A stretch of DNA of 64,000 nucleotides, taken from positions 17,453-81,452 of the forward strand of contig NZ_JPWA01000023.1 in the NCBI RefSeq assembly GCF_003326475.1, read 5' to 3'. The stretch comes from Thalassospira xianhensis MCCC 1A02616. Lineage in GTDB: Bacteria > Pseudomonadota > Alphaproteobacteria > Rhodospirillales > Thalassospiraceae. The notes below the pieces were generated by a model, which saw only the letters and a program-made list of their open reading frames with translations, was not told the origin of the DNA and searched no databases. The stretch's first letter is position 1. Every line of letters begins with the position of its first letter. Positions 35,261-43,984 of this stretch are shown in pieces. Position numbers and translations under genes: made by a program.

Positions 35261-35279
35261 AACAAAACCCCGGCCCAAT
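35261..35279 (+). repeat. Left 19-bp direct repeat (AACAAAACCCCGGCCCAAT)
   Basis: The identical 19 bases occur at 36492-36510, where they form the left arm of the gguC terminator. The copy here has no matching right arm. The pair encloses the orphan gene at 35341-36300. Confidence 0.75.
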
Positions 35280-35340
35280 CGCACATGCACGCATCAGCAA
35301 CAAAAAGGCTTTGTCCTCTTTTTGAAGCATGGAGACTTAA

Positions 35341-36300
35341 TTATTCAGACAGGCCGTATACGTCACGCACTTGCGCCATGACATTATCAAGGCGATCTAC
35401 GTAGCCCTCAAACCACGGTTCATCAAGCAATTCTTCCTTGCTGCTGACATCTGCATCACGGCTAAAGCCGGAGGATGATTCCAGTGCTCCCAAGATCAGA
35501 TTCACAAGCGGATGATCGATATCGAAATTCTGCGGGGTTACCCCCTCGCCACGCGCCATGAGTTCATAGCTGTATTGCAGGCTGCCCCGTTGATACGCCC
35601 ATTCAACGCTCATTGCTTTTTCTTCGATGCTCACCTGATCGAGAAACTGGATGCCCGCCTTATAGTTGCGCATATGATCGGCATTGGAGGTCGGGAGCAA
35701 AGCTGTAAACTCTCCCGCCAGACGGGTTGGGCCGTTATACAGCCCCATAGCCATACCCTGCTGGCCGAGCATGATATTTCTCGCTATATCTTGCTCCTCT
35801 TTGGAAAAAGATCCCCCTTCATTGCTTGCCACGGCATAAAGGGCCCGACGATCTAAATCGCCCATGAGAGAATACCATTCTTTCCCTTCAAAATTATCCG
35901 TGCCATATGGCTCACCACTGTCGCGCATCTGCTGATATTTGCCGTCCATGTTTTCACGGGCAGCTTGCGCAACTTCTTCAAAAGAACGATTTTGCGAGAA
36001 TGGTTGCGCCCCGGGGTCTACAATACCCTGAGCCAGGTTACGCGAAGAAAACCCTTCTCGGGTTGGCCTGAATTGTTCGAAGTAAGAAATTTTTTCATCA
36101 AGCGCGGCATTTTGTGCCTCTTCCGCCTGCATTCGTTTTTGCGCCTCGGCAGATATTTCCACCGTATCGGCGGACCTCGCGCCGCTATTGCCGGGTGATT
36201 GGTTTTGGGCCTCTGTCTTTACTGCTCCCCTGCCCGCACTGCGCGAAGCACTTTCCTGTACCGACAAGCCTTGTGAGTAAGCGTTAAGTGCAGCGACCAT
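35341..36300 (-). CDS. Orphan protein of unknown function
   Basis: From ATG 36300 (GGGAAG upstream) the protein has 319 residues. The N-terminal 60 are low-complexity Ser/Ala/Gln-rich and contain ADTVEISAEAQKRMQAEE, a short pattern I have seen in surface- or flagella-related proteins. The rest is acidic and helical, with no signal peptide, membrane segment or known domain. Base composition is lower in GC than its neighbours. It is flanked by 19-bp direct repeats and has no operon partner, so it looks inserted. Confidence 0.6.
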   Translation of the reverse strand: MVAALNAYSQGLSVQESASRSAGRGAVKTEAQNQSPGNSGARSADTVEISAEAQKRMQAEEAQNAALDEKISYFEQFRPTREGFSSRNLAQGIVDPGAQPFSQNRSFEEVAQAARENMDGKYQQMRDSGEPYGTDNFEGKEWYSLMGDLDRRALYAVASNEGGSFSKEEQDIARNIMLGQQGMAMGLYNGPTRLAGEFTALLPTSNADHMRNYKAGIQFLDQVSIEEKAMSVEWAYQRGSLQYSYELMARGEGVTPQNFDIDHPLVNLILGALESSSGFSRDADVSSKEELLDEPWFEGYVDRLDNVMAQVRDVYGLSE

Positions 36301-36489
36301 GAATATCTTCCCGTATTTAAATGCGGCCATACCGGCCTATGCATTTGCATGTGAAACATTTTTACATTGCGTCTACTGCAACCTATGCAAGATAAAGACC
36401 ATTCTCCCTACCGTGCTGAGATTTTCGAATTCTTGAATACGCCAGCACCTCAAAACACTGGCGAAAAGCATCAACTTCATCGACCTCAA

Positions 36490-36524
36490 AAAACAAAACC
36501 CCGGCCCAATAACTTGAGCCGGGG
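36490..36524 (-). terminator. Rho-independent terminator of the gguC-like gene
   Basis: CCCCGGC (36499-36505) pairs with GCCGGGG (36518-36524). On the minus strand the stem is followed by TTTTGTTTTTT. Confidence 0.85.
36492..36510 (+). repeat. Right 19-bp direct repeat
   Basis: Same 19 bases as 35261-35279. The 313 bp between the orphan gene and the gguC-like gene hold only this repeat and the terminator. Confidence 0.75.
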
Positions 36525-36613
36525 CACGAAGTGCTCTGGAGGGAGACGGGGCTTTTATCGTGGCCCCTTGGTAAAACCCAGATATCCCTTGGGCGTCAGA
36601 TAGATCCGACCAA

Positions 36614-37603
36614 TCAGATCGACCTGATCGTCACCTTGCGTTCCGCCTGCGTTTTCAGCCGGTTGCGCAATGCGCGGCCAAACGGGGCGGCCTCGATCTC
36701 GAACTCGTCGCCATCCTGCGTCTTGATGCCATCGGCAAAGCTAAGCGTCGCCGTGCCAAAGAAATGCGCATGCACATCGCCCGGGCGGCAGAACAGATCA
36801 TATTTGAAGTGATGGTATTCAAGATTGGCGAGAGAGTGAGACATATTGTCCTCGCCACTCAGGAATGGTTTTTCCCAGATCACCTTGCCATCGCGATAAA
36901 GCCGTGACGTGCCTTCAACATGGCTTGGCAGATCGCCCAGAAGCAATTCCGGCCCCATCGCGCAGGCACGCAATTTCGAATGCGCCAGATAAAGGTAATT
37001 CTGGCGTTCCATCACATGGTCGGAAAACTCGTTGCCAATCGCAAAGCCGATGCGCACCGGATTGCCTTCGGGGTCAATTACGTAAATCGCGGCAATTTCG
37101 GGTTCCTCGCTGCCATCAAGGGCAAAGGACGGGCTTGGAATATCCGCGCCCGGATTGGCCACGACGGAGCCATCGCCCTTGTAAAACCATTCCGGCTGCA
37201 CGCCCTGTTCGCCTGCTTTCGGCTTGCCGCCTTCAACGCCCATGCGAAACATCTTCATGGAATCCGTTTCGTCCGCCGCCTTGTTATCGGCCTTGTGCAT
37301 GTTCGCCCGTGCCGAGGCAGAGCCAAGGTGGGTCAACCCCGTTCCGGTAACAAGGAAATGCGCCGGATCGGCATGGGTGATCGGTGGCAACAGACGGCCG
37401 GATTTGGCGACTTCGTCATAATCAACGCGGGTGTCGCCCAGGCGCGCCTTGGCGGCCGCGATCATCGTCGTGCCTTCGGCAATTGCCGCACTGGCAAGCT
37501 CGCGCGTGGTGGCAACGCCCTTAAGCGGGATCAGGGTCTTGGCATCCTCGACCACGGCCACATGCTGCGCGCCGCTCGTATCCTTGTATTGAACCAGTCT
37601 CAT
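36614..37603 (-). CDS. GguC/AraD1-family FAH-fold sugar-acid enzyme
   Basis: This 329-residue protein has the fumarylacetoacetase-like metal site region GSEEPEIAAIYVIDPEG with the strongly conserved GNEFSDHVMERQNYLYLAHS, AMGPELLLGDLP and PGDVHAHFFGTATLSFADG. Relatives (AraD1, GguC) act on deoxy-keto-sugar acids in the non-phosphorylative arabinose/galactose pathway. It is cotranscribed after a sugar 1-dehydrogenase gene and near a sugar importer, which fits. Confidence 0.8.
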   Translation of the reverse strand: MRLVQYKDTSGAQHVAVVEDAKTLIPLKGVATTRELASAAIAEGTTMIAAAKARLGDTRVDYDEVAKSGRLLPPITHADPAHFLVTGTGLTHLGSASARANMHKADNKAADETDSMKMFRMGVEGGKPKAGEQGVQPEWFYKGDGSVVANPGADIPSPSFALDGSEEPEIAAIYVIDPEGNPVRIGFAIGNEFSDHVMERQNYLYLAHSKLRACAMGPELLLGDLPSHVEGTSRLYRDGKVIWEKPFLSGEDNMSHSLANLEYHHFKYDLFCRPGDVHAHFFGTATLSFADGIKTQDGDEFEIEAAPFGRALRNRLKTQAERKVTIRSI

Positions 37604-37677
37604 GAAATCTGTCCTGATAATCTGCTTGATAATCTGTAACGGTTAAAATCCGCGGCGGCGTTTATACCCCGCCCGGA

Positions 37678-38451
37678 TCAGACCCAGCCGCCATCAACGA
37701 TAAAGTTCTGTGCCGTGACCATGCGGCTTTCATCCGAGGTCAGGAACAGCGCCATGCGCGCGATATCCTGCGGCATCACCCTGTTTTTAAGGCACTGGCG
37801 CTCGTCAATCTCGCGCTCGGCGGCTTCATCGACCCAAAGGTCAAGCTGGCGCTGCGTCATGACCCAGCCGGGCACAAGCGTATTGACCCGGATGCCATCC
37901 TTGCCAAGGTCACGCGCCATACCGCGCGTAAGCCCGTGGGTTGCGGCCTTTGCCGTGGTATAGCCCGGCATGCCGCCCTGCCCCATCATCCAGCTCACCG
38001 ACCCGAAATTGACAATCGCGCCACCACCGGCCTTCTGCATCATCGGGGCGACCGCCTGAATGGCAAAAAACGACGGGCGGATATTGATCGCCTGGCGTTC
38101 ATCCCAATATTCCGGGGTCACGTCCTGCCATTTATGGCGGGTGTCATTGGCGGCATTGTTCAGCAGTGCGGTGATCGGGCCATTGGCCTTGGCCGCCGTT
38201 GCCACCGCATCCTGAAGCGCCTTGATATCGGTAATGTCGCATGTGATGAAAAGCGGCTTGTTTTTCGCGTCCTTAGCCAGCTTTTCAACAAGCGCATGGC
38301 CTGCTTCCTCGGCAATGTCGACAAAGGCGACCTTCGCCCCCTGCTCGACAAAGGCGGTGACAAGCGCCTCGCCAATGCCCGTGGCACCGCCGGTAATGAA
38401 AACCGATTTATCGGCAAGGCTGGTATAGTTCGTTGGCATGCGATCGGACAT
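37678..38451 (-). CDS. SDR sugar 1-dehydrogenase (L-arabinose/D-galactose/D-xylose type)
   Basis: From ATG 38451 the protein has 257 residues: TGGATGIGEALVTAF, LLNNAANDTRHKW, NFGSVSWMMGQGGMPGYTTAK (Ser and YxxxK) and a C-terminal MVTAQNFIVDGGW. The NNAANDxRH and PGWVMTQRQ features match the rhizobial/Caulobacter sugar dehydrogenases that make the aldonolactone. Alternative starts at 38472 and 38520 are weaker. The gene is preceded by a ~280-nt leader, itself after a separate micro-ORF. Confidence 0.82.
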   Translation of the reverse strand: MSDRMPTNYTSLADKSVFITGGATGIGEALVTAFVEQGAKVAFVDIAEEAGHALVEKLAKDAKNKPLFITCDITDIKALQDAVATAAKANGPITALLNNAANDTRHKWQDVTPEYWDERQAINIRPSFFAIQAVAPMMQKAGGGAIVNFGSVSWMMGQGGMPGYTTAKAATHGLTRGMARDLGKDGIRVNTLVPGWVMTQRQLDLWVDEAAEREIDERQCLKNRVMPQDIARMALFLTSDESRMVTAQNFIVDGGWV

Positions 38452-38685
38452 GATCGTCGGCTCTCCCGTCATCTGGTCTTTGTGTGCCGATCCCCCTCCG
38501 GGTACCGGTCCGTCCGGCACGCCATGATCGGGGATCAGGGTTCAAACTGGCAGAATGGCACCCCAGACGGGGTACTCAAAGGGCATCGCAGCGGGTGGTT
38601 GGGTGACTCGGTGAATGCGAAAACATCTCGCCCGCCGACCCGCAAATTTTGCGAAAATCCACAATCGCGCATCTTTCAGGCCGGA

Positions 38686-38724
38686 TTATGATACCCGTTT
38701 ACAATACCCGTTCATGCGCGGCAT
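38686..38724 (-). CDS. Candidate 12-residue leader peptide
   Basis: ATG at 38724 is preceded by AGGAGGA with a 6-nt spacer, the best ribosome-binding site of the area. It encodes MPRMNGYCKRVS then TAA. The coding part includes a 13-bp near-tandem repeat starting ATACCCGTT (38691, 38704). No homology is known. It could be a regulatory leader or a remnant of a deleted first gene. Confidence 0.35.
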   Translation of the reverse strand: MPRMNGYCKRVS

Positions 38725-38773
38725 GGTGCTTCCTCCTGACAGTCTTGTTCTTTTATTCTTCATACAATAACAT

Positions 38774-38801
38774 TAATTATCAGGATGTGGCTTGCTGTCA
38801 A
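38774..38801 (-). promoter_or_regulatory. Candidate sigma-70 promoter for the sugar dehydrogenase operon
   Basis: On the minus strand TTGACA (38801-38796) is followed after 16 bp by TAATTA (38779-38774). A motif ATACAATA (38762-38769) lies over the start region and recurs upstream of ytfQ. Confidence 0.45.
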
Positions 38802-38975
38802 GCGACAAACCGGCAAAGTCTGCTGCAAGTGATTGCTTCTTATTTGGTGATAAGTGGTCTATAAAAATGACACCTCCGATAGGGCGTGATCGCGGTTGCT
38901 GCGATGCCACCGAAATAAATATATGCGTTGCAGCACAAGGCATTATCGGGCGCTCAGACATTGCCCTAAAAATAA

Positions 38976-38992
38976 ATTCATATTATATGAAT
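38976..38992. promoter_or_regulatory. 17-bp perfect palindrome upstream of the GntR gene
   Basis: ATTCATATTATATGAAT is an 8+1+8 palindrome, 73 bp before the GntR start. Its CATAT/ATATG halves also appear, more widely spaced, at 44972-44990. Possible GntR operator. Confidence 0.45.
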
Positions 38993-39065
38993 AATGTCAG
39001 AGTGCGGTCACATACCGAACCACCGCCGTCCGCAGATATCAAAAGACCGCACCGGAGGAATTTGA

Positions 39066-39815
39066 ATGCCATCGTCCATGTCACGAACCTATGCCAAACG
39101 CAGCCTGCACAGCATCGTTGCCCACGATCTGGGATCACGGATCGTTTCGGGCAAACTGGCACCGGGCGATGTCCTTCCGACCGAGGCGGCCTTGAGTGAA
39201 TCGCTTGACGTCTCGCGCACGGCCCTGCGCGAGGCCATCAAAATCCTCTCGGCCAAGGGGCTGATCGAAAGCCGTCCGAAAACCGGCACGCGCGTCAAAC
39301 CGCGCAAAAGCTGGAACCTGCTTGATCCCGATGTTCTGTCCTGGCATTTCCCTGATCCCGATCCGGCGTTTCTGTATGGCCTGTTTGAAACCCGCATGAT
39401 TATCGAGCCCAACACCGCCGCCATGGCCGCCGAACGCGCGACCGAGGAACAGCTCGCCACCATCGAGGCCGCCTATACCGGCATGGAAAATGCCGAACTC
39501 GGCACCGAGGCCGTCTATATCACCGACCTTGTTTTCCATCAGGCGATTTTGGATGCGTCGGGCAATGATTTCATGAAATCGTTCGGCATGCTGATTGAAA
39601 CCGCGCTGATCGGCTCGTTCCGCCTGTCCTCGGGCGGGCCAAAGGCGCATGTCAAATCCCTGCCCGACCATTTCGCGGTCTACCGCGCCATCGCGCACCG
39701 CGAACCGGGCGATGCCCGCGAAGCCATGCGCAACCTGCTCAGCCGCACCATGCTGCAACTCCGTCAGCAGCTCGGCATGAAAAGCGAACATGACTGGGAC
39801 GTGATCGGGCTTTGA
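39066..39815 (+). CDS. GntR-family regulator, FadR/FCD subfamily
   Basis: This 249-residue protein has the GntR winged helix (LAPGDVLPTEAALSESLDVSRTALREAIKIL, wing SRPKTGTRV) and an FCD helical ligand domain (ETRMIIEPNTAAMAA, DLVFHQAIL, DHFAVYRAIA) with the His/Asp metal-site residues. GGAGGA precedes the ATG. It lies between the divergent sugar dehydrogenase operon and the sugar importer, and probably controls both in response to a sugar acid. Confidence 0.88.
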   Translation: MPSSMSRTYAKRSLHSIVAHDLGSRIVSGKLAPGDVLPTEAALSESLDVSRTALREAIKILSAKGLIESRPKTGTRVKPRKSWNLLDPDVLSWHFPDPDPAFLYGLFETRMIIEPNTAAMAAERATEEQLATIEAAYTGMENAELGTEAVYITDLVFHQAILDASGNDFMKSFGMLIETALIGSFRLSSGGPKAHVKSLPDHFAVYRAIAHREPGDAREAMRNLLSRTMLQLRQQLGMKSEHDWDVIGL

Positions 39816-39945
39816 TACTGCTTTGACCGGTCTGTGATATCGCTTTGACCCCGCCTGACGGACCCGACGATTTCATCGTGCCCACACAGCGCCCAGACAG
39901 CGGCCAAAGATAAAAATGGGCTGTCATCAGCGTCGCCCTTTTTGC

Positions 39946-40029
39946 ATTCCTCATACAAATAAAAAGCCGTTTTTCGCCTCACAACATCCAAAACCCGTAT
40001 TCCTCACACAAATAAAAGCCGGTTTTTCG
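39946..40029 (+). repeat. Two 31-bp near-direct repeats
   Basis: 39946-39976 and 39999-40029 share the pattern ATTCCTCAyACAAATAAAA then GCC and GTTTTTCG, with four or so differences. Each resembles half of a terminator with a T run. Confidence 0.65.
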
Positions 40030-40162
40030 TGCCCGAAACGGACGGTCACGATCTTCGACACGCCGCTTCCCGATCGATTATTCACCAAAACTGAAAAATC
40101 GGATCGATTATGAAAAATAACTTCATAAAAAACCGGTCCCAAAACCCGCATTCTGACCGCCG

Positions 40163-40192
40163 AAATAAAAGGCCCGGAAAACAATTCGGGCC
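40163..40192 (-). terminator. Rho-independent terminator of the ytf operon
   Basis: GGCCCG (40171-40176) and CGGGCC (40187-40192) form the stem with additional A-T pairs. On the minus strand it is followed by TTTTATTT. It lies 69 bp past the yjfF stop. Confidence 0.8.
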
Positions 40193-40260
40193 GAAGCAGC
40201 CCTGCCGCCCCGGCCCGAATTTTACGCTATGATATGGCCGGCTTCCGGCTCTCCCGTGGC

Positions 40261-41238
40261 TTACCCTGCCCCGGCCCGCATCCCCGAAAATGACCGGGTA
40301 ATCAGGCGTTGCAGCACGATAAAGCCAAACAGAAGCGCCCCGATCATGATCTTGGTCCACCAGCTATTGAGCGACCCGTCAAACGCGATCAGGGTCTGGA
40401 TCACCCCCATGATGATCCCGCCAAAGAACGTACCGACCACAAAGCCCATGCCCCCGGTCAGAAGCGTTCCGCCAATCACCACCGCCGCAATCGCATCAAG
40501 CTCCACCCCGACGGCTGCCAACGGATAGGCCGACGCGGTATAAAACGCGAAAACAACACCGGCCAAGGCACTGAAAAAGCCCGACAAAGTGTAAACCCGG
40601 ATGATCGTGCCCTGCACCGGAATGCCCAGCAATTCAGCCGATTGACGGTCCCCGCCAATGGCATAGACATTGCGCCCGAACCGGGTGTAATGCGCAATAA
40701 TCACCCCGCCAATCACCGTGATCAGCATCAGCAACGCCGCCGCACTGATCCAGCCACGACCGGGCAGCGGGATTTTAAATCCGCTGAAATCTGCCACAAA
40801 CGGATGATCAATCGGCACGGAATCAAGGTTGATCAAAAAGCACATCCCGCGCAGGAAAAACATCCCCGCCAGCGTGATGATAAACGGCTGAATATCGAAC
40901 TTGGCGATAATCACCCCCATGAAGGCCCCGAAAAGCGTCCCGACCGCAATCGAAATCACCACCGCGACCAAGGGATGCATGCCAAACCCGGTCACCAGTT
41001 CGGCCATCAATACGCCCACAAAGGCAATCATCGAGCCGACCGAAAGATCAATCCCGCCCGACAGGATAACGAATGTCATGCCGACCGCAGTAATGATCAG
41101 AAACGCATTATCGGTCAGAAGCGCACCCAGAACATAAGTATCGGAAAACGCCCGATGTTCGACAATCCCGTAACCATAAAGCAGGGCCAGCACCGCCAGC
41201 GTGGCAAGCAACGGGTAATAACGTTCATTAATTTTCAT
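40261..41238 (-). CDS. yjfF: Galactofuranose-type ABC permease
   Basis: This 325-residue protein has about 8-10 helices, the BPD_transp_2 pattern TFVILSGGIDLSVGSMIAF and the late IAAVVIGGTLLTGGMGFV. The set and order match E. coli YtfQ-YtfR-YtfT-YjfF. It overlaps ytfT by 11 bp. The true sugar here could be arabinose or galactose in furanose or pyranose form, given the nearby dehydrogenase. Confidence 0.88.
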   Translation of the reverse strand: MKINERYYPLLATLAVLALLYGYGIVEHRAFSDTYVLGALLTDNAFLIITAVGMTFVILSGGIDLSVGSMIAFVGVLMAELVTGFGMHPLVAVVISIAVGTLFGAFMGVIIAKFDIQPFIITLAGMFFLRGMCFLINLDSVPIDHPFVADFSGFKIPLPGRGWISAAALLMLITVIGGVIIAHYTRFGRNVYAIGGDRQSAELLGIPVQGTIIRVYTLSGFFSALAGVVFAFYTASAYPLAAVGVELDAIAAVVIGGTLLTGGMGFVVGTFFGGIIMGVIQTLIAFDGSLNSWWTKIMIGALLFGFIVLQRLITRSFSGMRAGAG

Positions 41239-42301
41239 CGGAATTCCCCCGCACCTTCCGGCTGCCGATCTTCTCCCAGGCCTTGCCCGCCAGTTCGCGG
41301 GATTTCGGTGCCTGCACCAGCAGAACCACCATCACCACCGCCGCCTTGACGATTAGGGTATATTGCGACGGCAGACCGGATAACAGAATGCCCGTGGTCA
41401 GCGACTGAATGATCAGAACCCCGATCACCGTCATGCCGATAAAGAACCGCCCGCCCATCAGCGACGCGCCCCCGATCACCACCGCCAGAATGGCATCCAG
41501 TTCAAGCCACAGCCCGGCATTGTTGGCATCCGCCCCGCGAATATCGGCCGCAATAATGATCCCGGCGAAAGCCGCACAAAGCCCCGAAATCGCATAAGCC
41601 AGAAGCTTGATCCCGCGCGCATCAATACCCGCAAGACGGCTGGCGCGTGCATTGCCGCCAACCGATTCAACAAACAGGCCAAGGGCTGTTTTGCGCATCA
41701 CCGCGTAAAGCGCACCAATCACCACCGCAGCAATGATCACCCGCCACGGAATGCCCAGCAGATACCCGCTGCCGATCCCTTCGAAAAACGCCCCGTGGAA
41801 GGTCACGATCTGGCCATCTGTGATCATCTGCGCAATCCCGCGCCCGGCCACCATCAGGATCAGGGTCGCAATGATCGGCTGGATATCAAGATAGGCCACC
41901 AGCATCCCGTTCCACAGCCCGCACAGCACCCCGGCCCCAAGCGCTGCAAGGATGATGACCGCTGGATGCAGATCGGTATCACGGATCAGGACCGCCATCA
42001 CAGCCGCCGCAATCGCAATCACCGAACCGACCGAAAGATCAATGCCCCGCGTGCCGATGACCACCGCCATGCCGACCGCCACAAGGGCGGTTGACGCCCC
42101 GCGATGCACCACATCAACAAGCGACCCGTAAAGATGCCCGTCAACAATGCGAATATCAAAAAAGTCCGGCGATATGATCCCGATACCCAGAATGATCAGC
42201 ACAAGGGCCGCCACCGGGCCAAACCACTGCCGGCTCAGCAAAGAAGATGCAGACATGGTGCTGCTTTCCCGTAATTTCTTTTTGTCCTGCAAGCTGGTCA
42301 T
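41228..42301 (-). CDS. ytfT: Galactofuranose-type ABC permease
   Basis: This 357-residue membrane protein contains VIGTRGIDLSVGSVIAI, LILMVAGRGIAQMITDGQIV and ADIRGADANNAGLWLELDAI, near-identical to what I recall of YtfT. Its ATG at 42301 overlaps the ATPase stop in ATGA. An ATG at 42256 would shorten it by 15 residues and fits the family length better. Confidence 0.88.
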   Translation of the reverse strand: MTSLQDKKKLRESSTMSASSLLSRQWFGPVAALVLIILGIGIISPDFFDIRIVDGHLYGSLVDVVHRGASTALVAVGMAVVIGTRGIDLSVGSVIAIAAAVMAVLIRDTDLHPAVIILAALGAGVLCGLWNGMLVAYLDIQPIIATLILMVAGRGIAQMITDGQIVTFHGAFFEGIGSGYLLGIPWRVIIAAVVIGALYAVMRKTALGLFVESVGGNARASRLAGIDARGIKLLAYAISGLCAAFAGIIIAADIRGADANNAGLWLELDAILAVVIGGASLMGGRFFIGMTVIGVLIIQSLTTGILLSGLPSQYTLIVKAAVVMVVLLVQAPKSRELAGKAWEKIGSRKVRGNSDEN

Positions 42302-43803
42302 CGTGCAATCGCCTCGATGATTTTGTCCTGCGTGATTTCGGCACCCGTAAGTTCGGAAACCTTTTGGCGGTCGCGCATCACCGCAACCCGGTCGGCAAAG
42401 GCAACGATTTCCTCAAGCTCGGATGACGCCACCAGCAGGGCCAGCCCCTCGTCACAAAGCTCCTTGATCAGCTTGATGATATCGGCATGCGCACCGACAT
42501 CAATGCCGCGTGTAGGTTCGTCGAGAATAAGGAAAATCGGCTTGGACACCAGCCAGCGCGCCAGAATAACCTTCTGCTGGTTACCACCGCTCAGTTGCCC
42601 GACGGGTTTTTCGCTGTCCGGTGTCGCAATCCCCAGCGCCTTGATCATCTCATCGGCGGTTTTCTGCTGCTCGGCGCGTGCAATCGGGCGCAACCAGCCC
42701 CGCCGCCCCTGAAGGGCCAGCATGATGTTTTCGCGCACGCTCAGCTCGGCAACAATGCCATCCTGTTTGCGGTCCTCGGGGCAAAGCCCGAAACCCGACC
42801 GGATCGCATGGCGCGGGGATCGCAGCATCACCGGCTCCCCGTCAAGGAACACAAGACCGCTATCGGCCTTTTTCGCCCCGAAAATAAGCTCCGAAAGCTC
42901 CGTCCGGCCCGACCCCAGAAGCCCGGCCAGCCCAACAATCTCGCCCCCCGAAAGGTCCAGCGTCACCGGTTCGAGAACCCGCTTCTTGCCCAGATTCTTG
43001 ATCTGGATCTGACGGCCCTTGCCGGTGAAATTGCTTTCATCCTGATGGCGGTGTGAACTGACTTCGGCCAGTTCCCGGCCCAGCATGTGATTGATCAGGT
43101 CAATCTGTGCCAGTTCCTTGGTCACAAACGTACCGACAAGCCGCCCGTTGCGCAGGACCGTGATGCGGTCCGTAATCGCGTAAACCTGATCCAGGAAATG
43201 GGTGACGAACACAATACCAAGCCCCTTGGCACGCAGTTCGTTCATGATGCGAAACAGGGTGCGGATTTCCTCGGCATCAAGGCTTGCGGTTGGTTCGTCA
43301 AGGATCAGAACCCGCGCATCAAGTGCCACCGCACGCGCAATCGCAACCAATTGCTGGATTGCCACCGAATAGGAACCCAGCGGCCGGTTGACATCAATAT
43401 CAAGACCCAGCGTCTCAAGTGCGGCTTTGGCATCACTTTCGGTTTTCTTCCACGAAATAAACCCGAATTTCAACGTCTGGCGTTCCAGCATCAGGTTTTC
43501 GGCAACCGACAATGTCGGCACCAGGTTGACTTCCTGATAAACCGTCGAAATGCCAAGTGCCTGCGCATCGCCCGGATGATTTGGATGGATTTCCTGCCCG
43601 TCAAGCAGGACGGTTCCGGCATCGCGCGGATGAACCCCGGTAATCACCTTGATCAGCGTCGATTTCCCGGCACCGTTTTCACCCAAAAGCGCGTGAATTT
43701 CACCGGATCGCAAATCGAAATCGACATCCTGCAAGGCTTTGACGCCGGGAAAGAATTTTCCCGCCCCGCGTACTGACAGCACGGATTGCGTCTTCTCAGA
43801 CAT
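42298..43803 (-). CDS. ytfR: Galactofuranose-type ABC ATPase, tandem domains
   Basis: From ATG 43803 (GGGAGAGGGG upstream) the protein has 501 residues: domain 1 with GENGAGKST and domain 2 with GLLGSGRTEL and LSGGNQQKVILARWL, as in RbsA/YtfR-type duplicated ATPases. A TTG at 43911 would add 36 unsupported residues. Second gene after ytfQ in a four-gene operon. Confidence 0.9.
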   Translation of the reverse strand: MSEKTQSVLSVRGAGKFFPGVKALQDVDFDLRSGEIHALLGENGAGKSTLIKVITGVHPRDAGTVLLDGQEIHPNHPGDAQALGISTVYQEVNLVPTLSVAENLMLERQTLKFGFISWKKTESDAKAALETLGLDIDVNRPLGSYSVAIQQLVAIARAVALDARVLILDEPTASLDAEEIRTLFRIMNELRAKGLGIVFVTHFLDQVYAITDRITVLRNGRLVGTFVTKELAQIDLINHMLGRELAEVSSHRHQDESNFTGKGRQIQIKNLGKKRVLEPVTLDLSGGEIVGLAGLLGSGRTELSELIFGAKKADSGLVFLDGEPVMLRSPRHAIRSGFGLCPEDRKQDGIVAELSVRENIMLALQGRRGWLRPIARAEQQKTADEMIKALGIATPDSEKPVGQLSGGNQQKVILARWLVSKPIFLILDEPTRGIDVGAHADIIKLIKELCDEGLALLVASSELEEIVAFADRVAVMRDRQKVSELTGAEITQDKIIEAIAR

Positions 43804-43984
43804 GGATAGCCCCTCTCCCTTTATGTTCGCTGGCCTGATGTGGCCCCGGCATGCCTGCCCCATCTGGGACGAGATGCCGGATGTGGCCGAGCGCACCCCT
43901 GCCTCCGACAAGGATGCGCTCAGACATCACGCCAGTAGCGTCACCCCAACCGCACGGTAAGGCGCACGGTTGGGGATAACGGCC

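Larger units (their letters stand above)
38452..39065. other. 614-bp divergent region with leader, micro-ORF and palindromes
   Basis: No full gene is supported here. It contains a candidate leftward promoter (38774-38801), a 12-codon ORF with a perfect ribosome-binding site (38686-38724), a small hairpin ACCCC-AGAC-GGGGT (38560-38573), and a 17-bp palindrome (38976-38992) before the GntR gene. Confidence 0.6.
39816..40260. other. 445-bp intergenic region with degenerate repeats
   Basis: No gene is supported. It holds a near-repeat TGATAyyGCTTTGACC (39813 and 39836), two copies of a 31-bp AT-rich unit (39946-39976 and 39999-40029), a third weaker relative near 40138-40176, and the importer terminator. 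Confidence 0.6.

Noticed and set aside
38649..38864. 71-codon plus-strand ORF with a hydrophobic stretch
   Set aside because: No ribosome-binding site or homology; it overlaps the leftward leader and promoter features.
40309..41349. 346-codon plus-strand ORF opposite yjfF
   Set aside because: The composition is a mirror of a membrane protein, and yjfF is unambiguous.
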